Positions 1 through 9,272 of a DNA stretch of 64,000 nucleotides are shown in pieces. Origin of the DNA: Planctomycetaceae bacterium (lineage in GTDB: Bacteria > Planctomycetota > Phycisphaerae > UBA1845 > UTPLA1); assembly GCA_011525745.1 (NCBI GenBank), contig WYBU01000068.1, positions 62,001-126,000 on the forward strand, given 5' to 3'. A program made the translations under genes and the position numbers. Below the pieces are notes generated by a model that saw only the letters and a program-made list of their open reading frames with translations, had not been told where the DNA came from and did not search any database. Positions within the stretch are counted from its first letter, which is position 1; each line of letters begins with the position of its first letter.

Positions 1-1290
1 GCGCTGTTCGGCAGCGGCAAGAGTCGGGACGGACAAGTCATTACCACGCTGATCGACTCCTTCCACTATCCGCGTTTCGGTCCGGGTCAGATGTGGGAGC
101 GGTGCGAGAAACTCGTCAACGAATCCGGAAACCAATGCGTCCGCGGCGTTCAGGCCGATCGCATCCGGCATCGCAACGGCCGCGTCGAGTACGTGGTAGG
201 GCGAAGCACAAACGGCGAGCAAATAGAGTTCGCCGGCGACCATTTCATTTCATCGATGCCGATTCGCGAGTTGATCCACGCCTTCGATCCTCCGCCGCCC
301 GACGAAGTGCTGCGCGCGGCCGACGGCCTGCGTTACCGCGACTATCTGACGGTGGTTCTGATCGTCAACCGCGAGCAGATGTTCCCCGACAACTGGATCT
401 ACATCCATTCGCCCGAAGTGATGATGGGGCGCATTCAGAACTACAAGAGCTGGAGCCCGGACATGGTGCCGGACCCGCGCAAGTCGTCGCTCGGACTCGA
501 GTATTTCCTGTGGGACAAGGACGATCAGTGGACCTGGTCCGACGACCGGCTGATCGAGCTGGGCATACAGGAGTGCGAGCGCATCAAGATCATTGGCCGC
601 AGCGAAGTCGAGGACGGCACCGTCGTTCGCATGCGCAAGGCCTACCCGATTTACGATCAGCATTACCAGGAAAACCTGGCCGTCGTCCGACGCTGGCTCG
701 ATACGATCGTCAACATCCAGTGCGTCGGCCGCAACGGGCAGCACCGCTACAATAATCAGGATCACTCCATGCTCACCGCGGTGTTCGCCGCGCGGAACAT
801 CGTCGGCGAACGGCACGACGTCTGGTCCGTCAACGTGGAAAAGGAATATCACGAAGAGGCGAAGGTCGCCACGCCGGCCGCCGGCGAGCGACTGGTGCCG
901 GCGCGCATCATCCGGCCAGAGCCGGCGGCGCCTGTGCCCTCTCCCGACGAACTCATCGAGGCGGCTTTTGCGCGGCTGGATCCCATCGCACTGGGTACGG
1001 CCGTCGGAACGCTCACCGGATTGGGGCTTTTCATGGCTACGGCCATTCTCTTGCTCCAGCACGGGCCGCGTGTCGGGGAAAACCTGTCGTTGCTCAGCCA
1101 CTATCTGTTGGGTTACAAGGCGTCTTCATGGAGCGGGGCGTTTATCGGGCTTGTTGAAGCGGGCATCGGCGGCTTCATTCTGGGATACGTCATCGCATGG
1201 CTCCACAATATCGGTCTGGGCAGGTACGTGTCGATGATTCGTCGCCGAGCCGTACGCGAAGAGGAGAAGGAAATCCTCGAAAAGGTGTAG
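1..1290 (+). CDS. FAD/NAD(P)-dependent oxidoreductase with C-terminal membrane module, 5' truncated
   Basis: The reading frame is open from base 1, so the N-terminal Rossmann/FAD part lies outside the window and 429 residues are visible. The core resembles the flavin amine oxidase / UDP-galactopyranose mutase-like group that is common in exopolysaccharide loci: FHYPRFGPGQMWE near the start, later YPIYDQHYQENL and the NNQDHSMLTAV stretch near the flavin site. The last ~110 residues are a separate module with two hydrophobic spans around GPRVGENLSLLSHYLLGY. The same module is encoded alone by the next gene. Role inferred: oxidation or isomerisation of a sugar nucleotide or lipid-linked sugar at the membrane. 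The exact substrate cannot be read from sequence. It is paralogous in type to the oxidoreductase at 23958-25373. Confidence 0.75.
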   Translation, partial: ALFGSGKSRDGQVITTLIDSFHYPRFGPGQMWERCEKLVNESGNQCVRGVQADRIRHRNGRVEYVVGRSTNGEQIEFAGDHFISSMPIRELIHAFDPPPPDEVLRAADGLRYRDYLTVVLIVNREQMFPDNWIYIHSPEVMMGRIQNYKSWSPDMVPDPRKSSLGLEYFLWDKDDQWTWSDDRLIELGIQECERIKIIGRSEVEDGTVVRMRKAYPIYDQHYQENLAVVRRWLDTIVNIQCVGRNGQHRYNNQDHSMLTAVFAARNIVGERHDVWSVNVEKEYHEEAKVATPAAGERLVPARIIRPEPAAPVPSPDELIEAAFARLDPIALGTAVGTLTGLGLFMATAILLLQHGPRVGENLSLLSHYLLGYKASSWSGAFIGLVEAGIGGFILGYVIAWLHNIGLGRYVSMIRRRAVREEEKEILEKV

Positions 1291-1555
1291 CCGACACGCC
1301 GGTTCATTCCAAGAATTGGTATGCAGGTTGCCACGTGCGGCTATCGAGCAACGGCCGCGGGAACGGCCGGCATCGGCGACATGCGGCGGCTTCACGCAAC
1401 AACGTGGGGCACGCGGTACGTTCCGGGCTGAGTTGCCCGGGAGGGTTCGAGCAAGGGGGGCGGAGAGGTTCGCTGATCGCGTTTCGACCCCTTTCGGGGT
1501 TGACGATCAGATCAGATTCGCGCCGAAGTGCGAGAAAAGCGGAGAGCCGAGGATC

Positions 1556-1864
1556 ATGACGAGTCGAACCGATCCGTTGTACGAAGTGAGCCACGCGGTG
1601 GCTCGGATGAAGGCGGGTGTACTGGCGATCATTTTCGCCGTCATCTGCGGAGGCGGTCTGTTTCTGGCGACCGTGTGGCTGCTGATCAAGGGCGGCCCGC
1701 GCGTGGGCGAACACCTCAACTTGCTGTCGCACTTCTTCATCGGCTATTCGGTGTCGTGGGGCGGCAGTGTGGTTGGACTTTTCTGGGGCGCCTTGGCGGG
1801 CGCCGTGATCGGCTGGACGCTGGGCCTGATCTACAACTCCGTGGCGGGATTGCGAACGCGGTAA
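1556..1864 (+). CDS. Small membrane protein, stand-alone copy of the preceding C-terminal module
   Basis: A 102-residue protein with two clear transmembrane spans, roughly residues 20-42 and 62-90, joined by GPRVGEHLNLLSHFFIGY. This linker matches the linker in the C-terminal module of the upstream oxidoreductase (GPRVGENLSLLSHYLLGY), so the two are duplicates. The ATG at 1556 is chosen because a GGAGAGCCGAGG purine run lies just upstream; the frame is open further upstream but without homology. The preceding 1291-1555 gap has only a small GC hairpin near 1485-1502. Function is unknown. It may be a membrane anchor or partner for the oxidoreductase. Confidence 0.7.
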   Translation: MTSRTDPLYEVSHAVARMKAGVLAIIFAVICGGGLFLATVWLLIKGGPRVGEHLNLLSHFFIGYSVSWGGSVVGLFWGALAGAVIGWTLGLIYNSVAGLRTR

Positions 1865-2082
1865 CGTTTGTGCACGGATGCCTCTTCTTTCGCAACGTCG
1901 CCCCGTGACACGACGCGGGATCATGCGCCCGCGTGCGACGCACCACTGGACGTTGCCGGCTTCATGCGGTTGAGTGTGCTGGCGCAAATGCGCGCCCCGC
2001 ATTCGCGCCTGCTGTAGGACGACGGCCGCGGAGAAGCGCGGCCGCTTCGACGCACGGCTCGCGATTTCCTTTTCCATCCTTC

Positions 2083-3303
2083 ATGCGTATCGGCATAGAC
2101 GTTACGTGCTGGTCGAACAACCGCGGGTTCGGGCGCTACCTGCGTGAACTGCTCGGTGCACTGGCGCGCGTGCCGCAGCATGACGAGTTCATCCTCTTCG
2201 CCGATCAACAGACCGCGCCGCGCGTCATCGTTCCGCCCGGCTGGTTGCTGCGCGTGGCCGGCACGCGGGAAGCGCCGACCAGGGCCGCGGCCGCGGACAG
2301 CCGCCGCTCGCTGGGCGACATGTGGACGCTGCGCCGCCTGGTCGCCTCCGAGCCGCTGGATTTGATGTTCTTTCCCGCGGTCTATTCGTACTTTCCCGTC
2401 GCCGGGCGCGTGCCCTGCCTGGTGACGTTTCACGACGTGATCGCCGAGACGCTGCCGCACCTGATCTTCAAGTCGCGCCGCAGCCGCTGGTTCTGGAACG
2501 CCAAGTGCCGCCTGGCACTGGCCCGCGCGACGCGCGTGCTCACGGTATCCGAGGCGTCGAAGCGCGGGCTGATGGAGCACTTCGGTCTCGCCGCCGATCG
2601 CATCCGCGTCATGCCCGAGGCGGCGTCGGATGCGTTCCGGCCGGCCGATCGCGACGATCCGGCGCATCGCGAGGCGCTGGCGCGTCACGGCGTCACGATC
2701 GGCGAGCGATTTCTGCTCTACGTCGGCGGCATCAGTCCGCACAAGAACATTGACACGCTGCTGAACGGCTTCGCGCGCATCGCCGACACCGCCGCTCGGC
2801 AGGACGTTCGGCTCGTTATTGTCGGCGACTACAAGGGCGACTCGTTTCGCACGTGCCACGAAGATTTGGCGTCGCAGGCCGCGCGGCTGGGCATCACGCA
2901 ACGCGTGCTGTTCACCGGCTTCGTCTCCGACGACGATCTGCGACATCTCTACGCCGCCTGCCAGGCATTCGTGTTTCCGTCGTATCTCGAAGGCTTCGGC
3001 CTGCCGGCGGTCGAGGCGATGGCATGTGGCGCGGCCGTCGTGGCCAGCGATCGCGGCTCGCTGCCCGAGGTGCTGGACGGGGCGGGCGCGATGTTCGATC
3101 CGCACGATGCCGACGCGCTGGCGACGGCTCTTGCACGACTGCTGGATGATCCGGCCTGGCGCGATGAGCTTCGATCACGCAGCCTGCGGCGCGCCGCGGA
3201 TTTCAGTTGGGACGCCTCGGCGCGGCGGGCGATCGAGGTCTTTCACGAGTTCGATCCGGCGGCCCGCGTCGGCGTCGCGGAACGGCGACCCGCACACACG
3301 TGA
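2083..3303 (+). CDS. Glycosyltransferase family 4
   Basis: This 406-residue GT-B enzyme transfers a sugar from a nucleotide donor to a growing glycan on the cytoplasmic side. The N-terminal acceptor domain begins MRIGIDVTCWSNNRGFGRYL. The donor domain shows LLYVGGISPHKNIDTLL, then FTGFVSDDDLRHLY and the GT4 E-x7-E region FPSYLEGFGLPAVEAMACG. The ATG at 2083 is the natural family start, although the frame is open back to 1933. The stop is six bases before the next gene, which suggests one transcript. The 1865-2082 gap shows no gene. Confidence 0.9.
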   Translation: MRIGIDVTCWSNNRGFGRYLRELLGALARVPQHDEFILFADQQTAPRVIVPPGWLLRVAGTREAPTRAAAADSRRSLGDMWTLRRLVASEPLDLMFFPAVYSYFPVAGRVPCLVTFHDVIAETLPHLIFKSRRSRWFWNAKCRLALARATRVLTVSEASKRGLMEHFGLAADRIRVMPEAASDAFRPADRDDPAHREALARHGVTIGERFLLYVGGISPHKNIDTLLNGFARIADTAARQDVRLVIVGDYKGDSFRTCHEDLASQAARLGITQRVLFTGFVSDDDLRHLYAACQAFVFPSYLEGFGLPAVEAMACGAAVVASDRGSLPEVLDGAGAMFDPHDADALATALARLLDDPAWRDELRSRSLRRAADFSWDASARRAIEVFHEFDPAARVGVAERRPAHT

Positions 3304-3309
3304 CGCTGC

Positions 3310-4602
3310 TTGTCCGATTCACCCCTGCGATTCTGCATCGTCAGCACGTTCTATCCGCCGTGGAATTTCGGCGGCGACGGCATCTACGCGCATCGGCTGG
3401 CCAACGGTCTGGCGCGGCGCGGTCATCGCGTGACGGTGCTGCACAGCCCCAGCGCGTACGAAATGCTGGCGGGCGGTCCACCGAAGGGCGCGTATCACGA
3501 TCGCGACGGCGTCGAGGTGCACGGCATTCCCACACCGCTCGGCTCGCTGGGGCTGCTGCTGACGCAGCAGCTTGGATATCCCTGTCTGCAAGCGCCGGCG
3601 CTGCGATCGATGCTGCACGACGGCGCGTACGATGTTATCCACTACAACAACGTGTCGTTGCTGGGCGGTCCGCAGGTCTTCCGCTATGGCCGCGGGCTGA
3701 AGCTGTGCACGCTGATCGAGCACTGGCTGGTCTGCCCGACGCACGTGCTGTGGAAGTTCAACCGCGAAGTCTGCACACGGCCGAGCTGTGTGCGGTGTCA
3801 ACTCATCCATCGCCGCCCGCCGCAGTGGTGGCGCTACACGGGGCTGATGCGCCGCGCGACGAGAAGCATCGACGCCTTCATCGGACCGAGCCTGTTTACG
3901 ATGCGCATGCACCGCGAGCGCGGCATCCGCGGACGGATGGTGCAGTTGCCGCTGTTCGACTCGCGCGAAGGCGTGCCGCCGGCCGCCTCGCGGCGGCAAA
4001 ACGACGGCCGGCCGTATTTTCTGTTCGTCGGGCGGCTCGAGAAAATCAAGGGCGTGCAGACGATCATCCCGACGTTCCGCGAAACGCCGGAGATCGAACT
4101 GCTGATTGCGGGAACCGGCAACTACGAAAGCGAGCTGCGCCGACTGGCCGAGGGGGCGGCGAACATTCGCTTTCTGGGCCGCGCCAGTCGCGCCGATCTG
4201 GAGGCGCTGTACCGCGATGCGACAGCGACAGTGGTGCCGTCGCTGTGCTACGAGACCTTCGGCATCATCGTCGCGGAGTCGTTCTGCGCGTCGACGCCGG
4301 TCATCGTTTATGCGCAAAGCTCGCTGGAAGAGATCGTACGGACGCACGGCGGCGGACTGATGTACCGCACGCCCGAAGAGCTGCGCGCGGCGCTGAATCG
4401 ACTACGCGAAACGCCGGGGCTGCGCGATCGACTGGGCCGCGAAGGGCGCGCCGCGTACGACGCGGAATTCGGCGAAGAGCCGTTCCTCTCGCACTATCTG
4501 GACGTCGTCTATGCGTTGCTCGAGGAAAAGCGCGCCGGCAGCGCGGCGGCGCAGGCCCGCGACGGCGTCGCGATGCTGGCCGGCCGACCATTGTTCGAGT
4601 GA
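3310..4602 (+). CDS. Glycosyltransferase family 4, Cys-rich subtype, TTG start
   Basis: A 430-residue GT-B glycosyltransferase. The N-terminus (FCIVSTFYPPWNFGGDGIYAHR) is the usual GT4 acceptor-side start. FLFVGRLEKIKGVQ and CYETFGIIVAESFCASTPVIV form the nucleotide-sugar site. A middle stretch has four cysteines in the order CPTHVLWKFNREVC, then CVRC, a pattern seen in a GT4 subgroup and probably structural. The first usable start is TTG at 3310, six bases after the preceding stop, so translation is likely coupled. The acceptor sugar is unknown. Confidence 0.88.
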   Translation: MSDSPLRFCIVSTFYPPWNFGGDGIYAHRLANGLARRGHRVTVLHSPSAYEMLAGGPPKGAYHDRDGVEVHGIPTPLGSLGLLLTQQLGYPCLQAPALRSMLHDGAYDVIHYNNVSLLGGPQVFRYGRGLKLCTLIEHWLVCPTHVLWKFNREVCTRPSCVRCQLIHRRPPQWWRYTGLMRRATRSIDAFIGPSLFTMRMHRERGIRGRMVQLPLFDSREGVPPAASRRQNDGRPYFLFVGRLEKIKGVQTIIPTFRETPEIELLIAGTGNYESELRRLAEGAANIRFLGRASRADLEALYRDATATVVPSLCYETFGIIVAESFCASTPVIVYAQSSLEEIVRTHGGGLMYRTPEELRAALNRLRETPGLRDRLGREGRAAYDAEFGEEPFLSHYLDVVYALLEEKRAGSAAAQARDGVAMLAGRPLFE

Positions 4603-4662
4603 ATGAGCGCGGATGCGGCAACAGTCGGGCCGCTCAATTTCCATCCCAGGCGTCAGGGCTTC

Positions 4663-4787
4663 GGCTCAACCGAACCGCGACCGTAAGGGAGCGTCGGGGA
4701 ACGTTGCGGATGCCTGCGTGCCGCTCGAATCCGATCCCAAGCGTGCGCACGCTGGCTCAACCGAACCGCGACCGTGAGGGAGCGTCG
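4663..4787 (+). repeat. Two copies of the CGAACCGCGACCGTGAGGGA interspersed repeat
   Basis: Two near-identical ~34-bp elements at 4663-4696 and 4754-4787 share the core CGAACCGCGACCGTGAGGGA (first copy has TAAGGGA) and the GGCTCAAC left flank. They fill most of the 4603-4835 gap between glycosyltransferase genes. The same core recurs at 12821-12846, 43187-43214, 48478-48501 and 60070-60094, two of these inside reading frames. It is a dispersed repeat family, not a gene. No function is evident. Confidence 0.85.
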
Positions 4788-4835
4788 AGGCGATCGCCCA
4801 TTCTGCTGGCCCGCACGAAGTGAACCCGTCCCGCG

Positions 4836-5996
4836 ATGACGCCCTCGTCACAGTCCGATTCGCCCATCGGGGCCAGCCTGCCAGACCCGCTGAAAGTCCC
4901 CATGAGTGAACATGCCGACGCTTATCCGGGCACGATCGTCGCGCCCGTGACAGCCCACGCCGCGACGCGAGACGGCGCGCCGAACCTCTCCGTCATCGTC
5001 CCTTGTTACAACTCCTCGGCGATGCTGCGGCGCTGCCTGACCGCGATGAGGGCCACCGATTACGACGACTACGAAGTGCTCATCGTCGACGACGGCTCGA
5101 CGGAGGACATCGAGTCGATCGTGCGCGAATTCGGATACGGCTACATGCGCATCGACGGTCCCGGCGGACCGGCGCGGGCGCGCAACCGCGGCGTCGAGCG
5201 GGTCCGCGGCCGGTACGTCGTGTTCGTCGACGCCGATTGTTGCGTCCACCCCGACACGCTGCGGCGCTTCGCCGAGGCGTTCGCCGCCGATCCGTCGATC
5301 GACTCGGTGATGGGCGCCTACGACAACGATCCCGCCGATCCGGGCTTCGTTTCGCAGTACAAGAATCTTTTCCATCACTACGTGCATCAGGCCAACGACG
5401 GCGACGCCTCGACGTTCTGGGCCGGCTGCGGCGCGATCCGCCGCGACGTGTTCCTCAAGTTCGGCGGGTTCGACGAGGTGCGCTACCGCCGGCCGGCCAT
5501 CGAGGACATCGAGTTGGGCACCTGGATGCACGCGGCGGGCTATCGCATCGTGCTCGACCGGCGCGTGCAGTGCCAACACCTGAAGCGCTGGACGCTGATG
5601 AACCTGCTGAAGACCGACATCTTCGACCGCGGCATACCGTGGACACGGCTGATGAAACGCGCCGGCGCGCTGGCCGATACGCTGAACGTGACGCTAAGTC
5701 AGCGCATCAGCGTGGCGCTGGCGTGCCTGGCCGTGCTGGCGCTGCCGGTGGGCATCTGGTATCGGCCCGCGTTGTGGATCGCGGCAGGCGGCGCGGCGCT
5801 GCTGACGATGTTCAACGTCGATTTCTATCGCTATTTCGCGCGGCATCGCGGCGCGTGGTTTGCGATTCGCTCGGCGCCGCTGCACTGGCTCTACTTGTGG
5901 TACTGCGGACTGTCGTTCGTGCTGGGGACGCTTTCGTACTATCTGTCCGGCGATCGCGGCAAGGGGCCGATGGTTGAGCGGAAGCGCGCCGAGTAA
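4836..5996 (+). CDS. Glycosyltransferase family 2 with C-terminal membrane spans
   Basis: A 386-residue GT-A enzyme. After a ~50-residue leader, LSVIVPCYNSSAMLRRCL opens the nucleotide-binding fold. VLIVDDGS is the first acidic motif, VVFVDADCCV carries the DxD metal site, and IEDIELGTWMHAAGY is the ED box of the acceptor side. The C-terminal ~90 residues have two or three transmembrane helices, so it is membrane bound. The start could be ATG 4836 or the internal ATG 4902; neither has a strong ribosome site. The end overlaps the next gene by 23 bases. Confidence 0.88.
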   Translation: MTPSSQSDSPIGASLPDPLKVPMSEHADAYPGTIVAPVTAHAATRDGAPNLSVIVPCYNSSAMLRRCLTAMRATDYDDYEVLIVDDGSTEDIESIVREFGYGYMRIDGPGGPARARNRGVERVRGRYVVFVDADCCVHPDTLRRFAEAFAADPSIDSVMGAYDNDPADPGFVSQYKNLFHHYVHQANDGDASTFWAGCGAIRRDVFLKFGGFDEVRYRRPAIEDIELGTWMHAAGYRIVLDRRVQCQHLKRWTLMNLLKTDIFDRGIPWTRLMKRAGALADTLNVTLSQRISVALACLAVLALPVGIWYRPALWIAAGGAALLTMFNVDFYRYFARHRGAWFAIRSAPLHWLYLWYCGLSFVLGTLSYYLSGDRGKGPMVERKRAE

Positions 5997-6885
5997 ACCC
6001 CGTCTGTCGATCGTCATCGCCTCGTGCGTCGGTCCGCCCTTTATTTCGCGATGCCTCGAATCGATCGACCGCCAGCGGCACGCGGCCGACGTGGAAGTGA
6101 TCGTCGTCGATCGCGCAGGCGGCGAAGTCGCGGCCGGCATTCGCCGCGATTATTCGTGGGCGCGCCTGATCGACGCGCCGGCCGGCACGTCGATTCCCGA
6201 CCTGCGCCGCGCCGGCGTGTTGGAAGCGACGGCCGACTTCGTCGCGATCATCGAGGAACACTGCGTCGCGCGAAACGACTGGATCGCGACGATTCTGCGA
6301 TGTACGCGGTCCGACGCGGCGGCGTGGGGCGGTCCCGTGTCCCACGCCGACTACGATCGGCGGACCGACTGGGCGATGTACTTCACCGAGTACAACGTCT
6401 ACATGCCGCCGTTTGAGCGCGGGCCGGCGAACGACATCTGCGCGGTCAACTGCGTCTATCGCCGCGACGTGTTGTTGCGACACCTGCCCCCGCCCGGCGG
6501 CGGTTTCTGGGAAGCGGGACTGAACCGTTCGCTGGCGGCCGCGGGTGAGCGGATCGTCGCCGAGCCGGAGATGGTCGTGTACAAGACCGGCCCGTTTTCG
6601 CTTGGGTACTACCTGCGACAACGCTATCTCGTGAGTCGGGCGTTTGCGGGTGATCGGCGGCGGACGGCGTCCCCGTTGTTCGTCCTCGCCTATCTGATTC
6701 TCGCGCCGATCGTGCCGCCGGTGCTGCTGTGGCGAATCGGACGGCGCGTCCGGGCGAAGAAGGCGCGGTTCGATCGGTTTCTGCGTGCGCTGCCCGTGCT
6801 CGTCCCCGTTTCCATCGCGTATGTGTGGGGCGAATGGGTCGGCTTGCTGCTCGGCCCCGGAAGGAGTTGGGAACGCATCGAGTGA
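5974..6885 (+). CDS. GT2-like glycosyltransferase, EEHC subtype, TTG start
   Basis: A 303-residue protein when begun at TTG 5974, which has AAGGGG seven bases upstream and overlaps the previous gene by 23 bases. The frame is open further upstream but only as a shadow of that gene. The fold begins RLSIVIASCVGPPFISRCL. The metal-site position is FVAIIEEHCVARNDW, the E-x-C variant seen in a GT2 subgroup, not a DxD. Hydrophobic spans follow, ending with the VWGEWVGLLLG tail that is also present, as WGELLGYL, in the gene at 7097. The two are paralogues and probably act in the same pathway. Confidence 0.78.
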   Translation: MSGSAPSKPRLSIVIASCVGPPFISRCLESIDRQRHAADVEVIVVDRAGGEVAAGIRRDYSWARLIDAPAGTSIPDLRRAGVLEATADFVAIIEEHCVARNDWIATILRCTRSDAAAWGGPVSHADYDRRTDWAMYFTEYNVYMPPFERGPANDICAVNCVYRRDVLLRHLPPPGGGFWEAGLNRSLAAAGERIVAEPEMVVYKTGPFSLGYYLRQRYLVSRAFAGDRRRTASPLFVLAYLILAPIVPPVLLWRIGRRVRAKKARFDRFLRALPVLVPVSIAYVWGEWVGLLLGPGRSWERIE

Positions 6886-6938
6886 GGGCACGAAGAGTTG
6901 AAACGTCGAGACGACGAGAATTAGAGACTGTTTCAGGA

Positions 6939-6967
6939 CCCGCCGCGCGAGCGGCGGGAAAGTTTTT
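6939..6967 (+). terminator. Rho-independent terminator-like hairpin
   Basis: A perfect 8-bp stem (CCCGCCGC / GCGGCGGG) closes a GCGA tetraloop and is followed by AAAGTTTTT. It lies 54 bases after the stop of the glycosyltransferase ending at 6885, in the first substantial gap downstream of it. It may end or attenuate the upstream transcript. Confidence 0.65.
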
Positions 6968-7096
6968 GTCTGCTTCCTTCACGTTGTTGTGAAACAGGTT
7001 CTTCGAGGCGCGCGGGCACTGAAGCGGAAACGTCGAAACCAGTGCGGCGGCGAGTTCCGTCGGCGGGGGAAATGAGGTTAGCGCGACGGCTCAAAA

Positions 7097-8020
7097 ATGC
7101 AGGCGCCCGTGACAAGCCCGAAGCCTGTGGTTTCGGTCATCGTGACGATGATCTGCGGCGTCGAGCCGTTGCGACGATGCCTCACGGCGCTCTACGCCCA
7201 GCGCGACGTGCGGCCGGCGCAGGTCCTCGTCACGCATGATGATCGCTTTCCCGATGCAAATCGGCTCTCGTCCGAGTTCCCCGAGGCCACGTTCATCCGC
7301 GTCGCGGGCGTGTGCGGCACCGATCGGCAGCGCGTGCCGGCGGTTCGCGCGGCCGGCGGCGACATCATCGCCATCACCGAGGACTTCTGCGTTTGCGATC
7401 CCGATTGGTGCGCGCAGATCGTCGCGGCGTTCGCCGAACCGGCGGTGGCGGCCGTCGGCGGCGGAATGGAGATGCACGGTGATCGCATCGGCCTGGTCGA
7501 TTGGGCGTTTTTTCTCTACGACTACGGCCTGTACGTTCAGCCCGTGCCCGACGCCGCGACGCGGCAATTCACCGATACGAACGTGGCTTATCGCGGCGAC
7601 GTGATCCGAGCGCTGGCTTTGGTGTGGCAGGACGGATTTTATATTCCGACGATCAATGACGCAATCGCCGCCGCGGGTCACCTTATGCGCCTCTCGCCGC
7701 GCATCGTCGTGCGGCAGCGGCGCAGCGTCACGATCGGCGGCGTGTGCCGCGAGGTGTGCCGCAACGGCCGCACCTACGGCCGCACGCGCGTGCGTAACGC
7801 CTCAGGCGGCGAACGGATCAAACGCATGTTGCTGACGCCGCTGGCGCCGCTGGTGCTCGTGCAGCGCCGATTCGACGCGATGCGCCGCGCTACGCGCGGC
7901 GCCGGACGGCTGATCGCCACGACCGCGCTGGTCATGCTGTTCGCGGTCTCGTGGACGTGGGGCGAACTGCTGGGATATTTGTCGCCCCGGGCGCGCCTCA
8001 TTCAGGGCCGCGAAGCGTAA
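7097..8020 (+). CDS. GT2-like glycosyltransferase, EDFC subtype
   Basis: A 307-residue protein and paralogue of the gene at 5974. The N-terminus VVSVIVTMICGVEPLRRCLTAL is the GT-A start. IIAITEDFCVCDPDW is the variant metal site. The C-terminus has a membrane span and WGELLGYLSPRARLIQG. The ATG at 7097 is the first in frame; no strong ribosome site is visible. It is likely one step in assembling the same glycan as its neighbours. Donor and acceptor are unknown. Confidence 0.8.
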   Translation: MQAPVTSPKPVVSVIVTMICGVEPLRRCLTALYAQRDVRPAQVLVTHDDRFPDANRLSSEFPEATFIRVAGVCGTDRQRVPAVRAAGGDIIAITEDFCVCDPDWCAQIVAAFAEPAVAAVGGGMEMHGDRIGLVDWAFFLYDYGLYVQPVPDAATRQFTDTNVAYRGDVIRALALVWQDGFYIPTINDAIAAAGHLMRLSPRIVVRQRRSVTIGGVCREVCRNGRTYGRTRVRNASGGERIKRMLLTPLAPLVLVQRRFDAMRRATRGAGRLIATTALVMLFAVSWTWGELLGYLSPRARLIQGREA

Positions 8021-8162
8021 GCGAGCGGGATTCGAATGTTTCGCACGCGGAACGACCGTCCGTGCCCTGATCGGCGGGGCTGCATGGCGCGGCGGCGACT
8101 CGGAACGATGTGCACAAGAGTTGTTTGCACTATTGGTCGCCACCGGAGCGGCACAAGACTCA

Positions 8163-8235
8163 ACATGGCCAAGCCCCCGCGAGGCAAGCTCTTCCGTATG
8201 GCCGGAGTCACGTCGCGCGGGGGCTTGACTATGCC
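8163..8235. repeat. Long inverted repeat, CAAGCCCTCGCG family, copy A
   Basis: The left arm CATGGCCAAGCCCCCGCG is mirrored by the right arm CGCGGGGGCTTGACTATG with about 35 bases between. Three more copies lie at 10456-10530, 32651-32728 and 37254-37330. All are in gaps between genes and all have the same arm order but different middles. The rest of the 8021-8345 gap shows no gene. This looks like a MITE- or REP-type palindromic element. Confidence 0.75.
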
Positions 8236-8345
8236 ACGCCTCGTGGATCGTGCAAGTTATTTCGGCGGGAATCCCAGGAACCACGCACGACGCGATGCGA
8301 TGCCGAGCCGGTATCCAGGACACTGACCTTTCGTTTCGCTGATTC

Positions 8346-9098
8346 ATGTCGCGGCGACCGCTGGCGATTCTGACGTATCACTCGCTCGACGACAGCGGCT
8401 CGGTCGTCTCGATCGCTCCGCGGACGTTCGAGGCACAGATGCAGGCGCTGGCTCGCGCCGGATTCGTCGGCATCACGCTGCGCGAGGCGGTCGAATATCG
8501 CGAGCAACAGGGCGACTGGCCCTCACAGCGCGTCGTGCTGACTTTCGACGACGCCTACGCCAGCCTGTTCGTCAATGCGCTGCCGGTCCTCGTACGCCAC
8601 GGCTTCAGTGCGACCGTCTTCGTCATCACCGGCTACGTCGGCCGCTGCAACGACTGGGCGCCGCCGCCGCCGCGCATCGGGACACAGCCGCTCTGTTCGT
8701 GGGAACAGTTGGCGGCGCTGGTCGAAGCCGGCTGGGAACCGGCCGCGCATACGCACACGCATCCGGACCTGCGCGGCGTCGGCGAGTACGAAACCGAGCG
8801 GGAGATTCTGTTCTCGCGCGATGAACTGCGTCGGCGACTTGGATGCGAGATCGGCGGCTTCGCTTATCCCTACGGCCTGATCAGCCCGACGGCCCGGCGC
8901 ATCGCGCGCGAACACTTTCGGACGGCCTGCACGACGGTCCTGAAACGCGCCGGCGACGAGCCGCTGACGGCCCTGCCGCGCGTGGACATGTTCTATGTTC
9001 AAACCGTCGCCCTGCTGGAGCGATTGATTGCGGGGCGACTGGACCGATATCTGGCGCTGCGTCGCTGGGGCCGCCGTGCGCGGCATATGCTACAATAG
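8346..9098 (+). CDS. Polysaccharide deacetylase (NodB homology, CE4)
   Basis: A 250-residue carbohydrate esterase 4 protein, expected to remove N- or O-acetyl groups from a glycan or its lipid-linked precursor. The opening ILTYHSL is typical of the family. VVLTFDDAY is motif 1 with the catalytic base and metal-binding aspartates, AAHTHTHPDL supplies the histidine pair of motif 2, and GGFAYPYG is motif 3. No signal peptide is seen, so it may act in the cytoplasm, although CE4 enzymes are often exported. It sits among glycosyltransferases, which fits glycan tailoring. Confidence 0.88.
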   Translation: MSRRPLAILTYHSLDDSGSVVSIAPRTFEAQMQALARAGFVGITLREAVEYREQQGDWPSQRVVLTFDDAYASLFVNALPVLVRHGFSATVFVITGYVGRCNDWAPPPPRIGTQPLCSWEQLAALVEAGWEPAAHTHTHPDLRGVGEYETEREILFSRDELRRRLGCEIGGFAYPYGLISPTARRIAREHFRTACTTVLKRAGDEPLTALPRVDMFYVQTVALLERLIAGRLDRYLALRRWGRRARHMLQ

Positions 9099-9272
9099 GT
9101 TCGATCTTCGGGCGCCGGATCTTTTCAGGGAAACGCCGTGTTGTCGTCGGGCGACGGGGGCGCTTTACGTTCAGATCGTGTGCCGGCCGCCGCCGCCCAA
9201 CGCATCGTACGATGAAACAGCGCCGTTGAAGCGCTTGCCGCTTCGCGACGAGGGGACCAGGGAGCAACGATC

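Noticed and set aside
1480..1510. tRNA-like T-arm (GGTTCGA context) near 1440-1510
   Set aside because: No cloverleaf with matching acceptor and anticodon arms could be drawn; only a short GC hairpin is present.
1865..2082. Extended N-terminus of the first GT4 gene from 1933
   Set aside because: The 50 extra residues are Arg-rich and unlike any GT4 start; the canonical start MRIGIDV at 2083 fits the family.
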